The notes below the pieces were generated by a model. The model was not told the DNA's origin. It saw nothing but the letters and a program-made list of their open reading frames with translations, and did no database searches. From positions 124,001-188,000 of the forward strand of contig CATZMZ010000001.1 of NCBI GenBank assembly GCA_958421945.1: a DNA stretch of 64,000 nt, in the 5' to 3' direction. Both the position numbers and the translations under genes were made by a program. This document shows positions 27,935 through 36,226 of the stretch, piece by piece; the stretch's first letter is position 1, and each line of letters opens with the position of its first letter. The DNA is from an uncultured Eubacteriales bacterium (lineage in GTDB: Bacteria > Bacillota > Clostridia > Christensenellales > Borkfalkiaceae).

Positions 27935-27949
27935 TCGAGGATTGTTTAT

Positions 27950-28402
27950 ATGCTGATATCTACGCGCGGAAGATATGCGTTGCGTGTAATGGTGGAGCTT
28001 GCGGAACGCGGTTCGGGTAATTTCGTTCCGTTAAGGGAAATTTCCGAAAGTCAGGGCATATCCGTTAAATATTTAGAAAGCATCGCATCGGAATTGTCAA
28101 AAGCGGGCTTGTTAGAAGGTCAGCACGGAAAGGGCGGAGGTTATAAGCTTGCCGTTCCGCCCGAAAAAATTTCCGTAAAGAGCGTGCTTTGCGTTACCGA
28201 AGGACACGTTTCGCCCGTGGCTTGTCTTAAAAACTCGCCTAACGCTTGCGAACGCGCAAAAAACTGCCGCACGCTTCCGCTATGGGAAAAACTGTACGAT
28301 ATAATCGACGGTTTTTTTGAAAACGTTACCGTTCACGAACTTGTAAAAGGTAATCTCGCCGAAACAAATCTCGCCGTCGGCAGGAAAGCGAAAACATTAT
28401 AA
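27950..28402 (+). CDS. Rrf2-family regulator, possible Fe-S sensor, CymR/IscR-like
   Basis: 150 residues. Winged helix from the start: MLISTRGRYALRVMVELAER, then the recognition region ISESQGISVKYLESIASELSK (near 33-52), then the typical wing GLLEGQHGKGGGYKLA. Three cysteines near 88-105 in CLKNSPNACERAKNC have the C-x7-C-x5-C spacing common in Fe-S-binding Rrf2 proteins. Co-transcribed with cysK. I infer that it represses cysK via the palindrome at 26965-26977, sensing cysteine/sulfide supply or Fe-S status. Confidence 0.9.
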   Translation: MLISTRGRYALRVMVELAERGSGNFVPLREISESQGISVKYLESIASELSKAGLLEGQHGKGGGYKLAVPPEKISVKSVLCVTEGHVSPVACLKNSPNACERAKNCRTLPLWEKLYDIIDGFFENVTVHELVKGNLAETNLAVGRKAKTL

Positions 28403-28431
28403 ATCTTTTGCAATATTTCAAACAAAACAGA

Positions 28432-28464
28432 ACGCCCCGTTGCGGCAATACCGCAACGGGGCGT
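28432..28464. terminator. Bidirectional GC-rich terminator between rrf2 and rnfB
   Basis: 14-bp perfect stem ACGCCCCGTTGCGG / CCGCAACGGGGCGT, loop CAATA. On the reverse strand it is followed by TTCTGTTTTGTTT, ending the Rnf operon; the forward side has no T run. Confidence 0.75.
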
Positions 28465-28510
28465 AGCTTATAAAGTTGTTTTAGATAAAAAATCAACGAA
28501 CCGAAAAGGA

Positions 28511-29335
28511 TTACGCGTTGAATTCCTTAATGCACTTTCTAGGGCATTTAGCGACGCAGGTCTTGCAAGCCGTACATTTGCCGTAATCGATAACGGGAAG
28601 GTTGTTTTCCATTGTAATAGCGTGTTCTGGACAGAATTTTGCACAAATGCCGCAACCGATACAACCCGCTTTACAGCTGTTCATAACGTCCTTTCCCTTG
28701 CATTGCGAGGAACATGCAACGTAAACTTTTGCCGTGTACGGCACGAAATCGATAAGGTGCTTGGGGCAGGCTTTAACGCATAATCCGCAAGCCTCGCAAA
28801 GCGCGCCGTTGACTTTTGCAACCTCGCTCTCTGTAACGTCGATGGCGTTATTAGCGCATTTTTCCGCACAAGTTCCTCCGCCTAAACAGCCGAAATCGCA
28901 GCTTTTTTTGCCGCCCATAAACGCGATTTGCGCGATACAATCGCGGTTGCCCACGTATTCGAATTTATCGAGGCAGTTTTTGCCGCCCGCGCAATGGACG
29001 ACGGCGATTTTTCTTTCGTCGGAGCTATATTCCAGCCCGAGAATTTGTGCTATTTCCGCTTTGTTTTCCGCAGGCGTAGGTCCGCAAGCGGAAAAGTCCG
29101 CCTTACCTTCCGCGAGTGCTTTTGCAAAGTCCGCGCAGCCTGCAAATCCACAGCCGCCGCAGTTTGCCCCTGCGAGCTTTTCGTGGATTTTTTCGGCTTT
29201 TTCGTTGACGGGAACGGCGCATAATTTAGAAACGAGTACGATAAGCGCGGCAAAAACCACGGCGATTGCCGCAATCAGCGCGAGGATAATCAATAACTTG
29301 TTGACATTTACTTGTGCAAGTAATAAAAATTTCAT
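28511..29335 (-). CDS. rnfB: Rnf complex subunit RnfB (ferredoxin-type)
   Basis: Takes electrons from ferredoxin into the ion-pumping Rnf complex. 274 residues: an N-terminal membrane anchor (about 12-37), a Cys cluster CGGCGFAGC near 58-67 for one [4Fe-4S], then three ferredoxin-like clusters CEACGLCVKACP, CIGCGICAKFCP and CTACKTCVAKCP between about 180 and 270, plus additional cysteines around 115-160. Last gene of the operon, 10 bp after rnfA. The number of clusters is within the range of clostridial RnfB. Confidence 0.95.
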   Translation of the reverse strand: MKFLLLAQVNVNKLLIILALIAAIAVVFAALIVLVSKLCAVPVNEKAEKIHEKLAGANCGGCGFAGCADFAKALAEGKADFSACGPTPAENKAEIAQILGLEYSSDERKIAVVHCAGGKNCLDKFEYVGNRDCIAQIAFMGGKKSCDFGCLGGGTCAEKCANNAIDVTESEVAKVNGALCEACGLCVKACPKHLIDFVPYTAKVYVACSSQCKGKDVMNSCKAGCIGCGICAKFCPEHAITMENNLPVIDYGKCTACKTCVAKCPRKCIKEFNA

Positions 29336-29345
29336 ATCGTCCTCC

Positions 29346-29954
29346 TTAAATCAACGCAAACACGTAAAACGCCATTGCGATAAAACATGCGGTGATCATC
29401 GCTATAGGAAAGCCTTTTAAGCATTTTTTAACGGGCAGTCTTGCGATTTTTTCGCGCAGACCGCTCATAATGACAATCGCGAGCGTAAAGCCTAACCCTG
29501 CAAACAATCCGTAAAGCACGGCGTAACCCATATTCATAGCTTCCGCCGTAATGCCGATTAACCCTGCGATTTGTTTGGTGTCGATAACGAGTTCCGCAAC
29601 GCCCAGAACGGCGCAGTTGGTGGTGATAAGCGGCAAATAAATACCCATCGCGTTATAAAGGGTGGGGGAAAATCTTTTAAGCGCCATTTCTATCATCTGC
29701 ACGATTGCCGCGATAATGAAAATGAAAACGATAATTTCCATAAATTCGATTTTAAGCGGAACGAGAACGTACGTGTAAACGGGGTAGGTTATAAGGCAGG
29801 TCAGCGTCATAACGAACGTAACCGCAAGCCCCATACCCAGCGCGGACTTAAAGTCTTTGCTTACGCCGAGGAAAGGGCAAATCCCCAAAAACTGTACCAC
29901 GACGAAGTTGTTGATAAACACCGCGGAAACTATAATCATTATAAATTGAGCCAT
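29346..29954 (-). CDS. rnfA: Rnf complex membrane subunit RnfA
   Basis: Six-helix membrane subunit, homologous to RnfE and NqrE, that lines the ion path and carries part of the membrane [2Fe-2S] site. 202 residues. The conserved half-site segment LGICPFLGVS near 22-31 and the TNCAVLG region near 110 hold the cluster cysteines. One base separates it from rnfE. Confidence 0.95.
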   Translation of the reverse strand: MAQFIMIIVSAVFINNFVVVQFLGICPFLGVSKDFKSALGMGLAVTFVMTLTCLITYPVYTYVLVPLKIEFMEIIVFIFIIAAIVQMIEMALKRFSPTLYNAMGIYLPLITTNCAVLGVAELVIDTKQIAGLIGITAEAMNMGYAVLYGLFAGLGFTLAIVIMSGLREKIARLPVKKCLKGFPIAMITACFIAMAFYVFALI

Positions 29955-29955
29955 A

Positions 29956-30678
29956 TTACTTTTCCTCCGCTTTATCTTCGGTTTTATTATCGAAAGCGTT
30001 GTCGGTTACGGAAAAAGCACCGAAAGCTTCGTCGGTATCGTACGCGGCTTGGTTAATAACCGTTTTATATCCGGCGATTTTTTTTGTTTTATCGCACTTG
30101 TCCGAAATCGCCGCGAAAGCCGCGATAAACAGCGCGTAGGTAAAGAACGCGCCCGCGCTCGACGCAAAGAAATCTATCGAGAAATTCCAAAGCTTAAATC
30201 CGAAAATTTTGCCGCTTCCGAGAATTTCGCGGAACGCGCCCATAAGCGTAAGCGCGCATGTAAAGCCTAAACCCATAAACAACCCGTCGCAAGCGGAAGC
30301 GATAATGCCGTTTTTGCTGGCAAAACTTTCCGCCCGCGCAAGAATAATACAGTTTACGACGATAAGCGGGAGATAAAGCCCTAACGATTCGTATAAATCG
30401 GGCAACGCAAAATCGAGCAGCAACCTTACGATTGTAACGAACGTCGCGATGATAAGCACGAACGCGGGAATTCTTACTTGCGCGGGGATAAGCTTGCGCA
30501 ACGCCGAAATAATAACGTTACTGCAAATAAGCACGAACGTAACCGCAAGCCCCATACCTATACCGTTCATCGCCATAGTGGTGAGTGCTAAGGTGGGGCA
30601 AGTTCCGAGAACGAGCTTTAACGTCGGGTTGGACGACAACAAACCGTCCTTTGCAATCTTCTTAAAATTTGTTTTCAT
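29956..30678 (-). CDS. rnfE: Rnf complex membrane subunit RnfE
   Basis: Six-helix partner of RnfA, 240 residues. The cluster segments LGTCPTLALT near 24-33 and VNCIILARAE near 108 are present. The C-terminal 45 residues after helix six are a hydrophilic tail rich in Asp/Glu/Lys, longer than in most homologues. Start overlaps the rnfG stop by 4 bp. Confidence 0.95.
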   Translation of the reverse strand: MKTNFKKIAKDGLLSSNPTLKLVLGTCPTLALTTMAMNGIGMGLAVTFVLICSNVIISALRKLIPAQVRIPAFVLIIATFVTIVRLLLDFALPDLYESLGLYLPLIVVNCIILARAESFASKNGIIASACDGLFMGLGFTCALTLMGAFREILGSGKIFGFKLWNFSIDFFASSAGAFFTYALFIAAFAAISDKCDKTKKIAGYKTVINQAAYDTDEAFGAFSVTDNAFDNKTEDKAEEK

Positions 30679-31265
30679 TGTTCGCCTCCCGAAAGAGAGT
30701 TTACGTATTTAATAACGCAGTTCACGGCGTTTACGGCAGCGGTAGCCGACTTCGTCGCACCGGTAACGGGGTTGGATATTTCGCCCGAACCCGCGTTTAC
30801 GGACGAAGTGAAATATCCGTCGGTAACGTCAACTAAAAACCGGTCGTAAAAAGTGCCGTCAAGCTTGCTCATAAGCGTTTGCTTTTCGAAGCTTTCGAGT
30901 ATAACCTTGTCGATAACCTTTTTACCGTTTTTGTCGGCGACTTTCACCCAAAGCGTAACCGTTCCGTCCTTATAGCCTTTCATGCCGGTAACTTTAAACA
31001 GCATGTCGCTGCCGACGTTGAAATACTTTTCGATTTTGCCGTATTTCTCGTATACTACCGCGTCGTCGGCGTTTTTATCGGCGTCTAAAACCACGGAATA
31101 TTCCGTTTGCTCGCCGTAAATTTTCTTGATGGCTCTGCCCGTGCGCTCTTCGTCCGAAACGTATAAAACGTCGTTAAGCACGGCGAGCAGCCCGCCCGAA
31201 ACAAGCGCGATGAGAAGCAGAACGCTTATGCATCTGAACCAGACGTTTTTGAAAAATCCGCTCAT
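30675..31265 (-). CDS. rnfG: Rnf complex FMN-binding subunit RnfG
   Basis: Carries a covalently bound FMN on the outer face of the membrane. 196 residues: one N-terminal helix (about 10-30) and an FMN-bind domain. The flavinylation motif is NPVTGATKSATA near 165-175, where Thr of TGATKS is the attachment site used by ApbE in this family; apbE is not in this window. Overlaps rnfD and rnfE by 4 bp each. Confidence 0.94.
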   Translation of the reverse strand: MSGFFKNVWFRCISVLLLIALVSGGLLAVLNDVLYVSDEERTGRAIKKIYGEQTEYSVVLDADKNADDAVVYEKYGKIEKYFNVGSDMLFKVTGMKGYKDGTVTLWVKVADKNGKKVIDKVILESFEKQTLMSKLDGTFYDRFLVDVTDGYFTSSVNAGSGEISNPVTGATKSATAAVNAVNCVIKYVNSLSGGEQ

Positions 31266-32260
31266 TGCGCGCCTCCTTTAACCTTTTCGGGCTTCTGATA
31301 GCCGAACGGTTTGGTAATAATAAACTTGTCGAACAGCGGCACTAAAAGATTCATTAAAAGAATCGCAAAAGAGGTAACCTCCATTTTAGTCGCCACGCGA
31401 AGCCCCGCGGTAAGCAGACCGAGACATATAAAATAAATAACGTTTCCGAGCAGCGTGTCGGGCGTGGTGGTGTAATCGGTCGCCATAAAAATCGCGCCGA
31501 TAATCAAGCCGCCCGATAAAATCGAGGGGAGGAAATAGGCAAAATCGAAGCCTTTAAGCGCGACGGTAAACAATCCCGCAACCGCTATGTATATAACGGG
31601 ATAAAAGGGGTTGATGATTTTCCGCCAGACGAGATAAATTCCGCCGAGCAGAAGCGCAAGCTTGCACGTTTCGCCGATGCAGCCGGGAAGCCCCGTTCCC
31701 AAAAACAGGTCGAGATTAGAAAGAGTCGGCAGACTGCCTTTCATAATGCTTTCGATAATGGTCGCGCCTGTTTCCACCGAGCCGCCGCCGAGCGAGCCGA
31801 GCGTGGGCAGTACCCATTTCCCGACAACCGACTGAAAAGACATAAATATAAAAATTCTGCCCGTAATCGCGGGGTTGACGATGTTTTTACCCACTCCGCC
31901 GAACAGCATTTTAACCACCACGACGGAGAAAACCGAGCCTAATATTACCGAATACCACGGATAATTAGTGCCGACCGTAAGTCCTAAAAGCAATCCTGTT
32001 ACGCACGAGGAAAAGTCGAATTTTTTAACTATTTCACGCACGGTTTTGCCTTCGATAAGCAAATAAATCCCTTCTGCCAGAACGGCTGACGCCACGGACA
32101 GCGCGATAAGCAGCAACGCCTTTAATCCGAAAAGCACCACGCCCGCGACGGTTGCGGGAAGAAGCGCGATGCAAACGTCAATCATAATGCGTCTGGTCGT
32201 GCGCTTGTTTTTAACGTGCGGCGAGGGGGAGTAAACCAAAAGCTCGTTATTATCTGCCAT
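31262..32260 (-). CDS. rnfD: Rnf complex membrane subunit RnfD
   Basis: Multi-helix membrane subunit with a second covalent FMN. 332 residues. The flavin attachment motif is seen as VETGATIIES near 163-172. The N-terminus has SPSPHVKNKRTTRRIM, typical for RnfD/NqrB. Overlaps rnfC by 11 bp and rnfG by 4 bp. Confidence 0.94.
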   Translation of the reverse strand: MADNNELLVYSPSPHVKNKRTTRRIMIDVCIALLPATVAGVVLFGLKALLLIALSVASAVLAEGIYLLIEGKTVREIVKKFDFSSCVTGLLLGLTVGTNYPWYSVILGSVFSVVVVKMLFGGVGKNIVNPAITGRIFIFMSFQSVVGKWVLPTLGSLGGGSVETGATIIESIMKGSLPTLSNLDLFLGTGLPGCIGETCKLALLLGGIYLVWRKIINPFYPVIYIAVAGLFTVALKGFDFAYFLPSILSGGLIIGAIFMATDYTTTPDTLLGNVIYFICLGLLTAGLRVATKMEVTSFAILLMNLLVPLFDKFIITKPFGYQKPEKVKGGAQ

Positions 32261-33551
32261 TTTTCTTTAACTCCTTGATTTTAGCTTTCGCGCCCGAAAT
32301 ATTCTGAACGAGCGCGCGTTTTGCGGGACAGTTATAAGCGCATAATCCGCATTCTATGCAGTTCATCGCGCCGTACTTTTCCGCATTCGGGTAATCGCCG
32401 CACAGCGCGAACGATTCTATGTACATAGGCATAAGTCGCATAGGACAGTTTTTCGCGCACAAGCCGCAGTTAATGCAGTTTGTCGGCTCGTCCGTGTTGG
32501 TTTCGTGTCGTTTAAGACACAAAAGCCCGGAATCGGTTTTGCGCGTGTATTGATTAAGATTAGCAAGCGCTTTGCCCATCATAGGTCCGCCCGCAACGAT
32601 TTTCGTCGTATCGTCCGACTTGCCGCCGCAAAATTCGATAATTTCCGAATAGGGCGTGCCGAGCGGAACGCGGAGGTTTTTGGGAGTGTTGATTCCTCTG
32701 CCGCTGACGGTGATAACGTTGTCGGTAAGCGGCTTGTTGTGTTCGATGGCGTCGTAACAGGCGATCAGGGTTTTAACGTTCTGCACGCAGCAGCCCACGT
32801 CGAAAGGCATTTTCCCCGTGGGAACTTTCCTGCCCGTGGTAACGTAAATAATATGCTTTTCGCTGCCCATCGGATACTGTTTTCTTAAAACGCAAACGTC
32901 CAAGTCGTCGTATTTTTTAAACGCTTCTATGGCTTCGGGCTTGTTGATTTCGATACCGATAACGATATGTTCTAACCCGAGCGCCCGTGCGACGTACTTT
33001 GCGCCCTTATAAATTTCATCCGTTTTTTCGAGCATAAGGCGGAAGTCGCAGGTGAGATACGGCTCGCATTCCGCGCCGTTTATTACCAGCGTGTCAAGTT
33101 GGTTTTTCGGCGAAAGCTTAACCGCCGTGGGGAAGCCCGCGCCGCCAAGTCCGACGATACCCGCAAGCCTGACGCGCTCGATAAGCGTTTTCGGTTCGAA
33201 ATTTTCAATATCCTCGAAGAAAACCTCGTCGTTCTTAAAATCGTTGTCGATAACGATGTATTTTTGCTTTTGACCCAAGCCGTTCACGATGTCGCGGATA
33301 TCGGCAACCGTACCCGAAACGGGTGAAAAAACGTTTGCGGAAATCGCACCCGACGCCTCCGCGACAAGCTGACCTTTTTTTACGGAATCGCCGACGTTTA
33401 CGACGGGTAAAGCGGGCGCGCCTATGTGTTGGGAAACGGAAACGTAAACCGTTTTCGGCTCGGGGAGATTTTCAATCGGGGCATTGCGTGAAATCTTCGT
33501 GCCTCTTATTCTGCTCCCGTAGGGGTAGTATTTTGCTTTAATTAAACTCAA
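32250..33551 (-). CDS. rnfC: Rnf complex NADH-binding subunit RnfC
   Basis: Peripheral subunit that exchanges electrons with NAD+/NADH. 433 residues. N-terminal biotinyl-like barrel domain (VNVGDSVKKGQLVAEASG near 50-67), the flavin/NADH loop LAGIVGLGGAGFPTAVK near 130-146, and two [4Fe-4S] motifs CINCGLCAKNCP and CIECGLCAYNCP near 360-415. Overlaps the Gx-transporter stop by 4 bp. Confidence 0.95.
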   Translation of the reverse strand: MSLIKAKYYPYGSRIRGTKISRNAPIENLPEPKTVYVSVSQHIGAPALPVVNVGDSVKKGQLVAEASGAISANVFSPVSGTVADIRDIVNGLGQKQKYIVIDNDFKNDEVFFEDIENFEPKTLIERVRLAGIVGLGGAGFPTAVKLSPKNQLDTLVINGAECEPYLTCDFRLMLEKTDEIYKGAKYVARALGLEHIVIGIEINKPEAIEAFKKYDDLDVCVLRKQYPMGSEKHIIYVTTGRKVPTGKMPFDVGCCVQNVKTLIACYDAIEHNKPLTDNVITVSGRGINTPKNLRVPLGTPYSEIIEFCGGKSDDTTKIVAGGPMMGKALANLNQYTRKTDSGLLCLKRHETNTDEPTNCINCGLCAKNCPMRLMPMYIESFALCGDYPNAEKYGAMNCIECGLCAYNCPAKRALVQNISGAKAKIKELKKNGR

Positions 33552-34054
33552 ATTTTGTCCTCCTTGAAAAGCTTATCGGGTAATTTATTCAACGTAACGT
33601 ACAGCGCGAAGCCGACCGCCAACCCTGCAAGACACGCCGTCAAAGCAAGGTAGGGCAAGTAAACGAGATATTCGGAAGCGTTTGCCGTTAAGCAAAAAAC
33701 GGCGTTCTGCGTGACGGAGTTGATCACCGACCCCGTAACGCTTGCCGCTACGACCGAAGCTTTTAACGTATAGATTAAAAATATTTCCGCCGCGAGAGCC
33801 GAAAACCCCGCGGGCAGAGAATAAACGAGTGAAAAAAAACCGCTTGAAAAACACCCCGTCAACGCCTTGACGGAAAGAGTAACCAGCGCGTATCTTACAC
33901 CGAGTACGGTTAAAGATAACAGAACGAATAAATTTGAAAGACCGAGTCTTGCTCCCGGAATGAAGAGCGGGGGAAAGAGATTTTCCAACGTAAACGTTAT
34001 TGCCGACAGCGCGGAAAAAACTCCGCACAGCGCGATTTTATAGGATGCTTTCAT
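33548..34054 (-). CDS. Gx-transporter family (heptaprenyl diphosphate synthase component I-like) membrane protein
   Basis: 168 residues with about five helices. Motifs ENLFPPLFIPGARLGLSN near 24-41 and KALTGCFSSGFFSLVYSLPAG near 64-84 are typical of the family annotated as Gx transporter or hepT component I. It is found beside rnf or FMN-binding genes in many Clostridia, where a flavin-precursor or quinone-related role has been proposed; not proven. No clear SD. The 115-bp gap before it is the only real gap in the operon. Confidence 0.8.
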   Translation of the reverse strand: MKASYKIALCGVFSALSAITFTLENLFPPLFIPGARLGLSNLFVLLSLTVLGVRYALVTLSVKALTGCFSSGFFSLVYSLPAGFSALAAEIFLIYTLKASVVAASVTGSVINSVTQNAVFCLTANASEYLVYLPYLALTACLAGLAVGFALYVTLNKLPDKLFKEDKI

Positions 34055-34169
34055 ATTGCTTTATAATCGTTTTAAGCGCCGACTTATAAGCTCGGCTTTT
34101 AAGCGCGAACGTAAGCGCGAATTTAACTTTAATATTTCAGGTGCGGGCTTTAACGCACGTTGTGCCGAC

Positions 34170-34640
34170 CTAACCTGTAACGGGTGAGGAGGGTTTGGCG
34201 GAAAGCGGAATGATTTTAAGCTTGTGCGGCGCGCAGTAAATCGCGCCCGAATTGCTTATCGACGGTTCGTGAACGCAGTCTTTGGTTTTAGAGCAATCTG
34301 CGTCCGAAACCCTGACCGACTTTTTTTCGCGGTTGATGGTAAGCTCGTTGAATTCCGCTCCGTCCCGATAAACGGTAATGCGTATTTTATCGCCGTCGCG
34401 ACTGATTTTCCCATCGCCGAATTCGGTTATAACGAGTTTATCGCTCGCATAATAATAGGTAAAAAGCAGTTTTTCGTCTGAATATGCGCAAAATCCGTTG
34501 CTTTCCGTTTTTCTCGGTAAAATCACGAGCGAAAAAAACAGCGCGCAGAGCGCAACCGCAAGCGCGGCGTAAACGGCAACGTCTTTTTTAACGAATAGTT
34601 TTCTTTTCCTGACCTCGTCCGTTCGTGCGGATAGATTCAT
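34170..34640 (-). CDS. NusG domain II-containing small anchored protein
   Basis: 156 residues: charged N-terminus, one membrane helix (about 21-42), then a small beta-rich extracytoplasmic domain of the NusG-domain-II type with two cysteines in DADCSKTKDCVHE near 113-123 and ISNSGAIYCAPHKLKI near 128-143. Such proteins accompany Gx transporters and FMN-binding proteins in Firmicutes. The role is unknown; proximity to RnfG/RnfD suggests assembly or flavin transfer, which is inference. Confidence 0.78.
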   Translation of the reverse strand: MNLSARTDEVRKRKLFVKKDVAVYAALAVALCALFFSLVILPRKTESNGFCAYSDEKLLFTYYYASDKLVITEFGDGKISRDGDKIRITVYRDGAEFNELTINREKKSVRVSDADCSKTKDCVHEPSISNSGAIYCAPHKLKIIPLSAKPSSPVTG

Positions 34641-34663
34641 AACGCTTTACCGTGGTCAGTGCG

Positions 34664-35938
34664 TCAATCCGCTTTCAACGCGTTTGCGCGTGAAAGAGCA
34701 AGCGTTACGGAAAGAGCGGTAAACGCCGCAAGAACGAGCGCGCGCGAAGCGTTAAACGCAATTATATCGATAAGCAACGCAAAAAACGAAAACGCGCCGA
34801 AGAAAATGAGAGCGAAATCGCCCGGCGTAATATACTTGGCGCGGACGTTTACAATCGAAATTATAAGCGAATAAGTAACGCATACGCCGACGACAAAGTT
34901 AATTATCAAAAGCGCGACGAAAACCATGGCGTCGTTAAAAGCCATCTCGTTAAAACGGGGGAATCCTTCAACGACCGTGCGATAGGAGAACGCGAGCGAA
35001 ACGATAATCGCGACAGCCGCGCCGAGTCCGATTGCGGGGATAAGCCCGAAGGAGCGGTTAGCGGCGGTTAAATACTTGCAAAATCCCTGTTTTTCAGCGT
35101 CGGACGCAAGCCTCTCTGACGAAAGAGCCGCAGGGTCGAAATTCAAAAATCTCAACGTGACGATAAGCGCAAGACAGAGAAACGCGCCGATATACGCGGC
35201 GAATGCCGCGCCGTCGATAAGCTTTACCGAGAACCCGAAAATCGCTTTAAATAAAAGCACGGGCGAAAGCACGGTTAAAGCCGCGAAAACCAAGTCGAAC
35301 GCGTTAATTTTTTTACTTGCGGGGCAGACTGCGACGGCGACGAGAACGGGCAAAGCCGAAACGCCCAACGCCACGTAGCCCGCTTTGGATAAGGACATAA
35401 CGACGTAATTACTGCCGGCAAGCAAGAAGTCCGTACAGGCGAAAATCAGCGTAAGCACAAGAATCACGCCCGCGGGAAAGGTTTTTAAAAGACTGCCCAC
35501 GTAACCGCCGAAAAGGTGTTTATACGCATTTTTGCGGTCGAGTGAAGAAATAATGAAAAACGTCGCGCCGAAAACCAACAGCACGGCAGCCGTAACAAGA
35601 CGAGCGGGCGAGTAATCGCGGACTTTAACGATTAAGTACAGCGCGTACATAATCGAGAATAAAAACGAAGCGAAAACGAACGCCGTCCCCGCGTTCACGC
35701 CCTTTTTAAAGGAAAGTACGGCGGAACAGAACAGAACGACGAGCAGGAGATAACCGCCCGCAAACGAAAAAAACAAAAACAGGTTGCCGTTTGCGGAAAG
35801 CTGTTTAAAAAATTCCTTTTCGTACAGGAACGCCGCCGCGGTAAACGCCAAAAAAGCAATCGCGAGCGATAAAATAAAATAACCTTTACAAAAAAAGCTT
35901 TTCATAAAGCCCGATTCGGGGCGTTTTTCGTTAGTCAT
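34664..35938 (-). CDS. Large polytopic membrane protein, unknown, first gene of the Rnf operon
   Basis: About 424 residues and 11-12 hydrophobic segments covering nearly the whole length. Not recognised. I place the start at ATG 35938 (MTNEKRPES) because the AGGAGA lies 9 bases before it; an ATG 9 bases earlier touches the SD. Spaced 23 bp from the NusG-II gene, so it is in the same transcript. The regions between helices are short, with one soluble loop around 275-300 (SSERLASDAEKQGFCKYLT). Confidence 0.75.
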   Translation of the reverse strand: MTNEKRPESGFMKSFFCKGYFILSLAIAFLAFTAAAFLYEKEFFKQLSANGNLFLFFSFAGGYLLLVVLFCSAVLSFKKGVNAGTAFVFASFLFSIMYALYLIVKVRDYSPARLVTAAVLLVFGATFFIISSLDRKNAYKHLFGGYVGSLLKTFPAGVILVLTLIFACTDFLLAGSNYVVMSLSKAGYVALGVSALPVLVAVAVCPASKKINAFDLVFAALTVLSPVLLFKAIFGFSVKLIDGAAFAAYIGAFLCLALIVTLRFLNFDPAALSSERLASDAEKQGFCKYLTAANRSFGLIPAIGLGAAVAIIVSLAFSYRTVVEGFPRFNEMAFNDAMVFVALLIINFVVGVCVTYSLIISIVNVRAKYITPGDFALIFFGAFSFFALLIDIIAFNASRALVLAAFTALSVTLALSRANALKAD

Positions 35939-36006
35939 TTTCAACATTCTCCTATTAAAACTTAAAGCTAATGCGCGCGGCGGCGATAATTCATATCCTC
36001 AATTTT

Positions 36007-36072
36007 AGAACGTTCGAAAAACAATCGCAGAACGTTCGAAAAACAATCGCGAAACGTTAGCAAAACAATCAA
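36007..36072. repeat. Three tandem 22-bp repeats
   Basis: Two perfect 22-bp units (36007-36028, 36029-36050) and a third diverged one (36051-36072). Each has GAACGTTC, itself palindromic, followed by an A-rich stretch and CAATCGC. Period 22 places the sites on one face of the helix. They lie in the leader of the Rnf operon transcript, 70 bp before its first gene. Confidence 0.8.
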
Positions 36073-36105
36073 AAATCGAAGCTGAATTTTCCTCATATTA
36101 TATAT

Positions 36106-36134
36106 ATTATATAATAAAGCCGTGATAATAACAA
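36106..36134 (-). promoter_or_regulatory. Promoter of the Rnf operon
   Basis: Reverse strand: TTGTTA (36134-36129), 17-bp spacer, TATAAT (36111-36106). Start near 36099, upstream of the 22-bp repeats. Confidence 0.65.
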
Positions 36135-36226
36135 GTGTTTTGACGAATTTAAGAAAAATTTATGGCAAAATAAACGTAAAAAATTCGGTGAAGCGGCGGT
36201 GTTTTTCGGATAGAAAAGCGCAGTGC

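Noticed and set aside
36007..36072. Iterons of a replication origin
   Set aside because: Only three units, no DnaA-box cluster, no dnaA/dnaN or rep gene nearby; position in a promoter leader fits regulation better.
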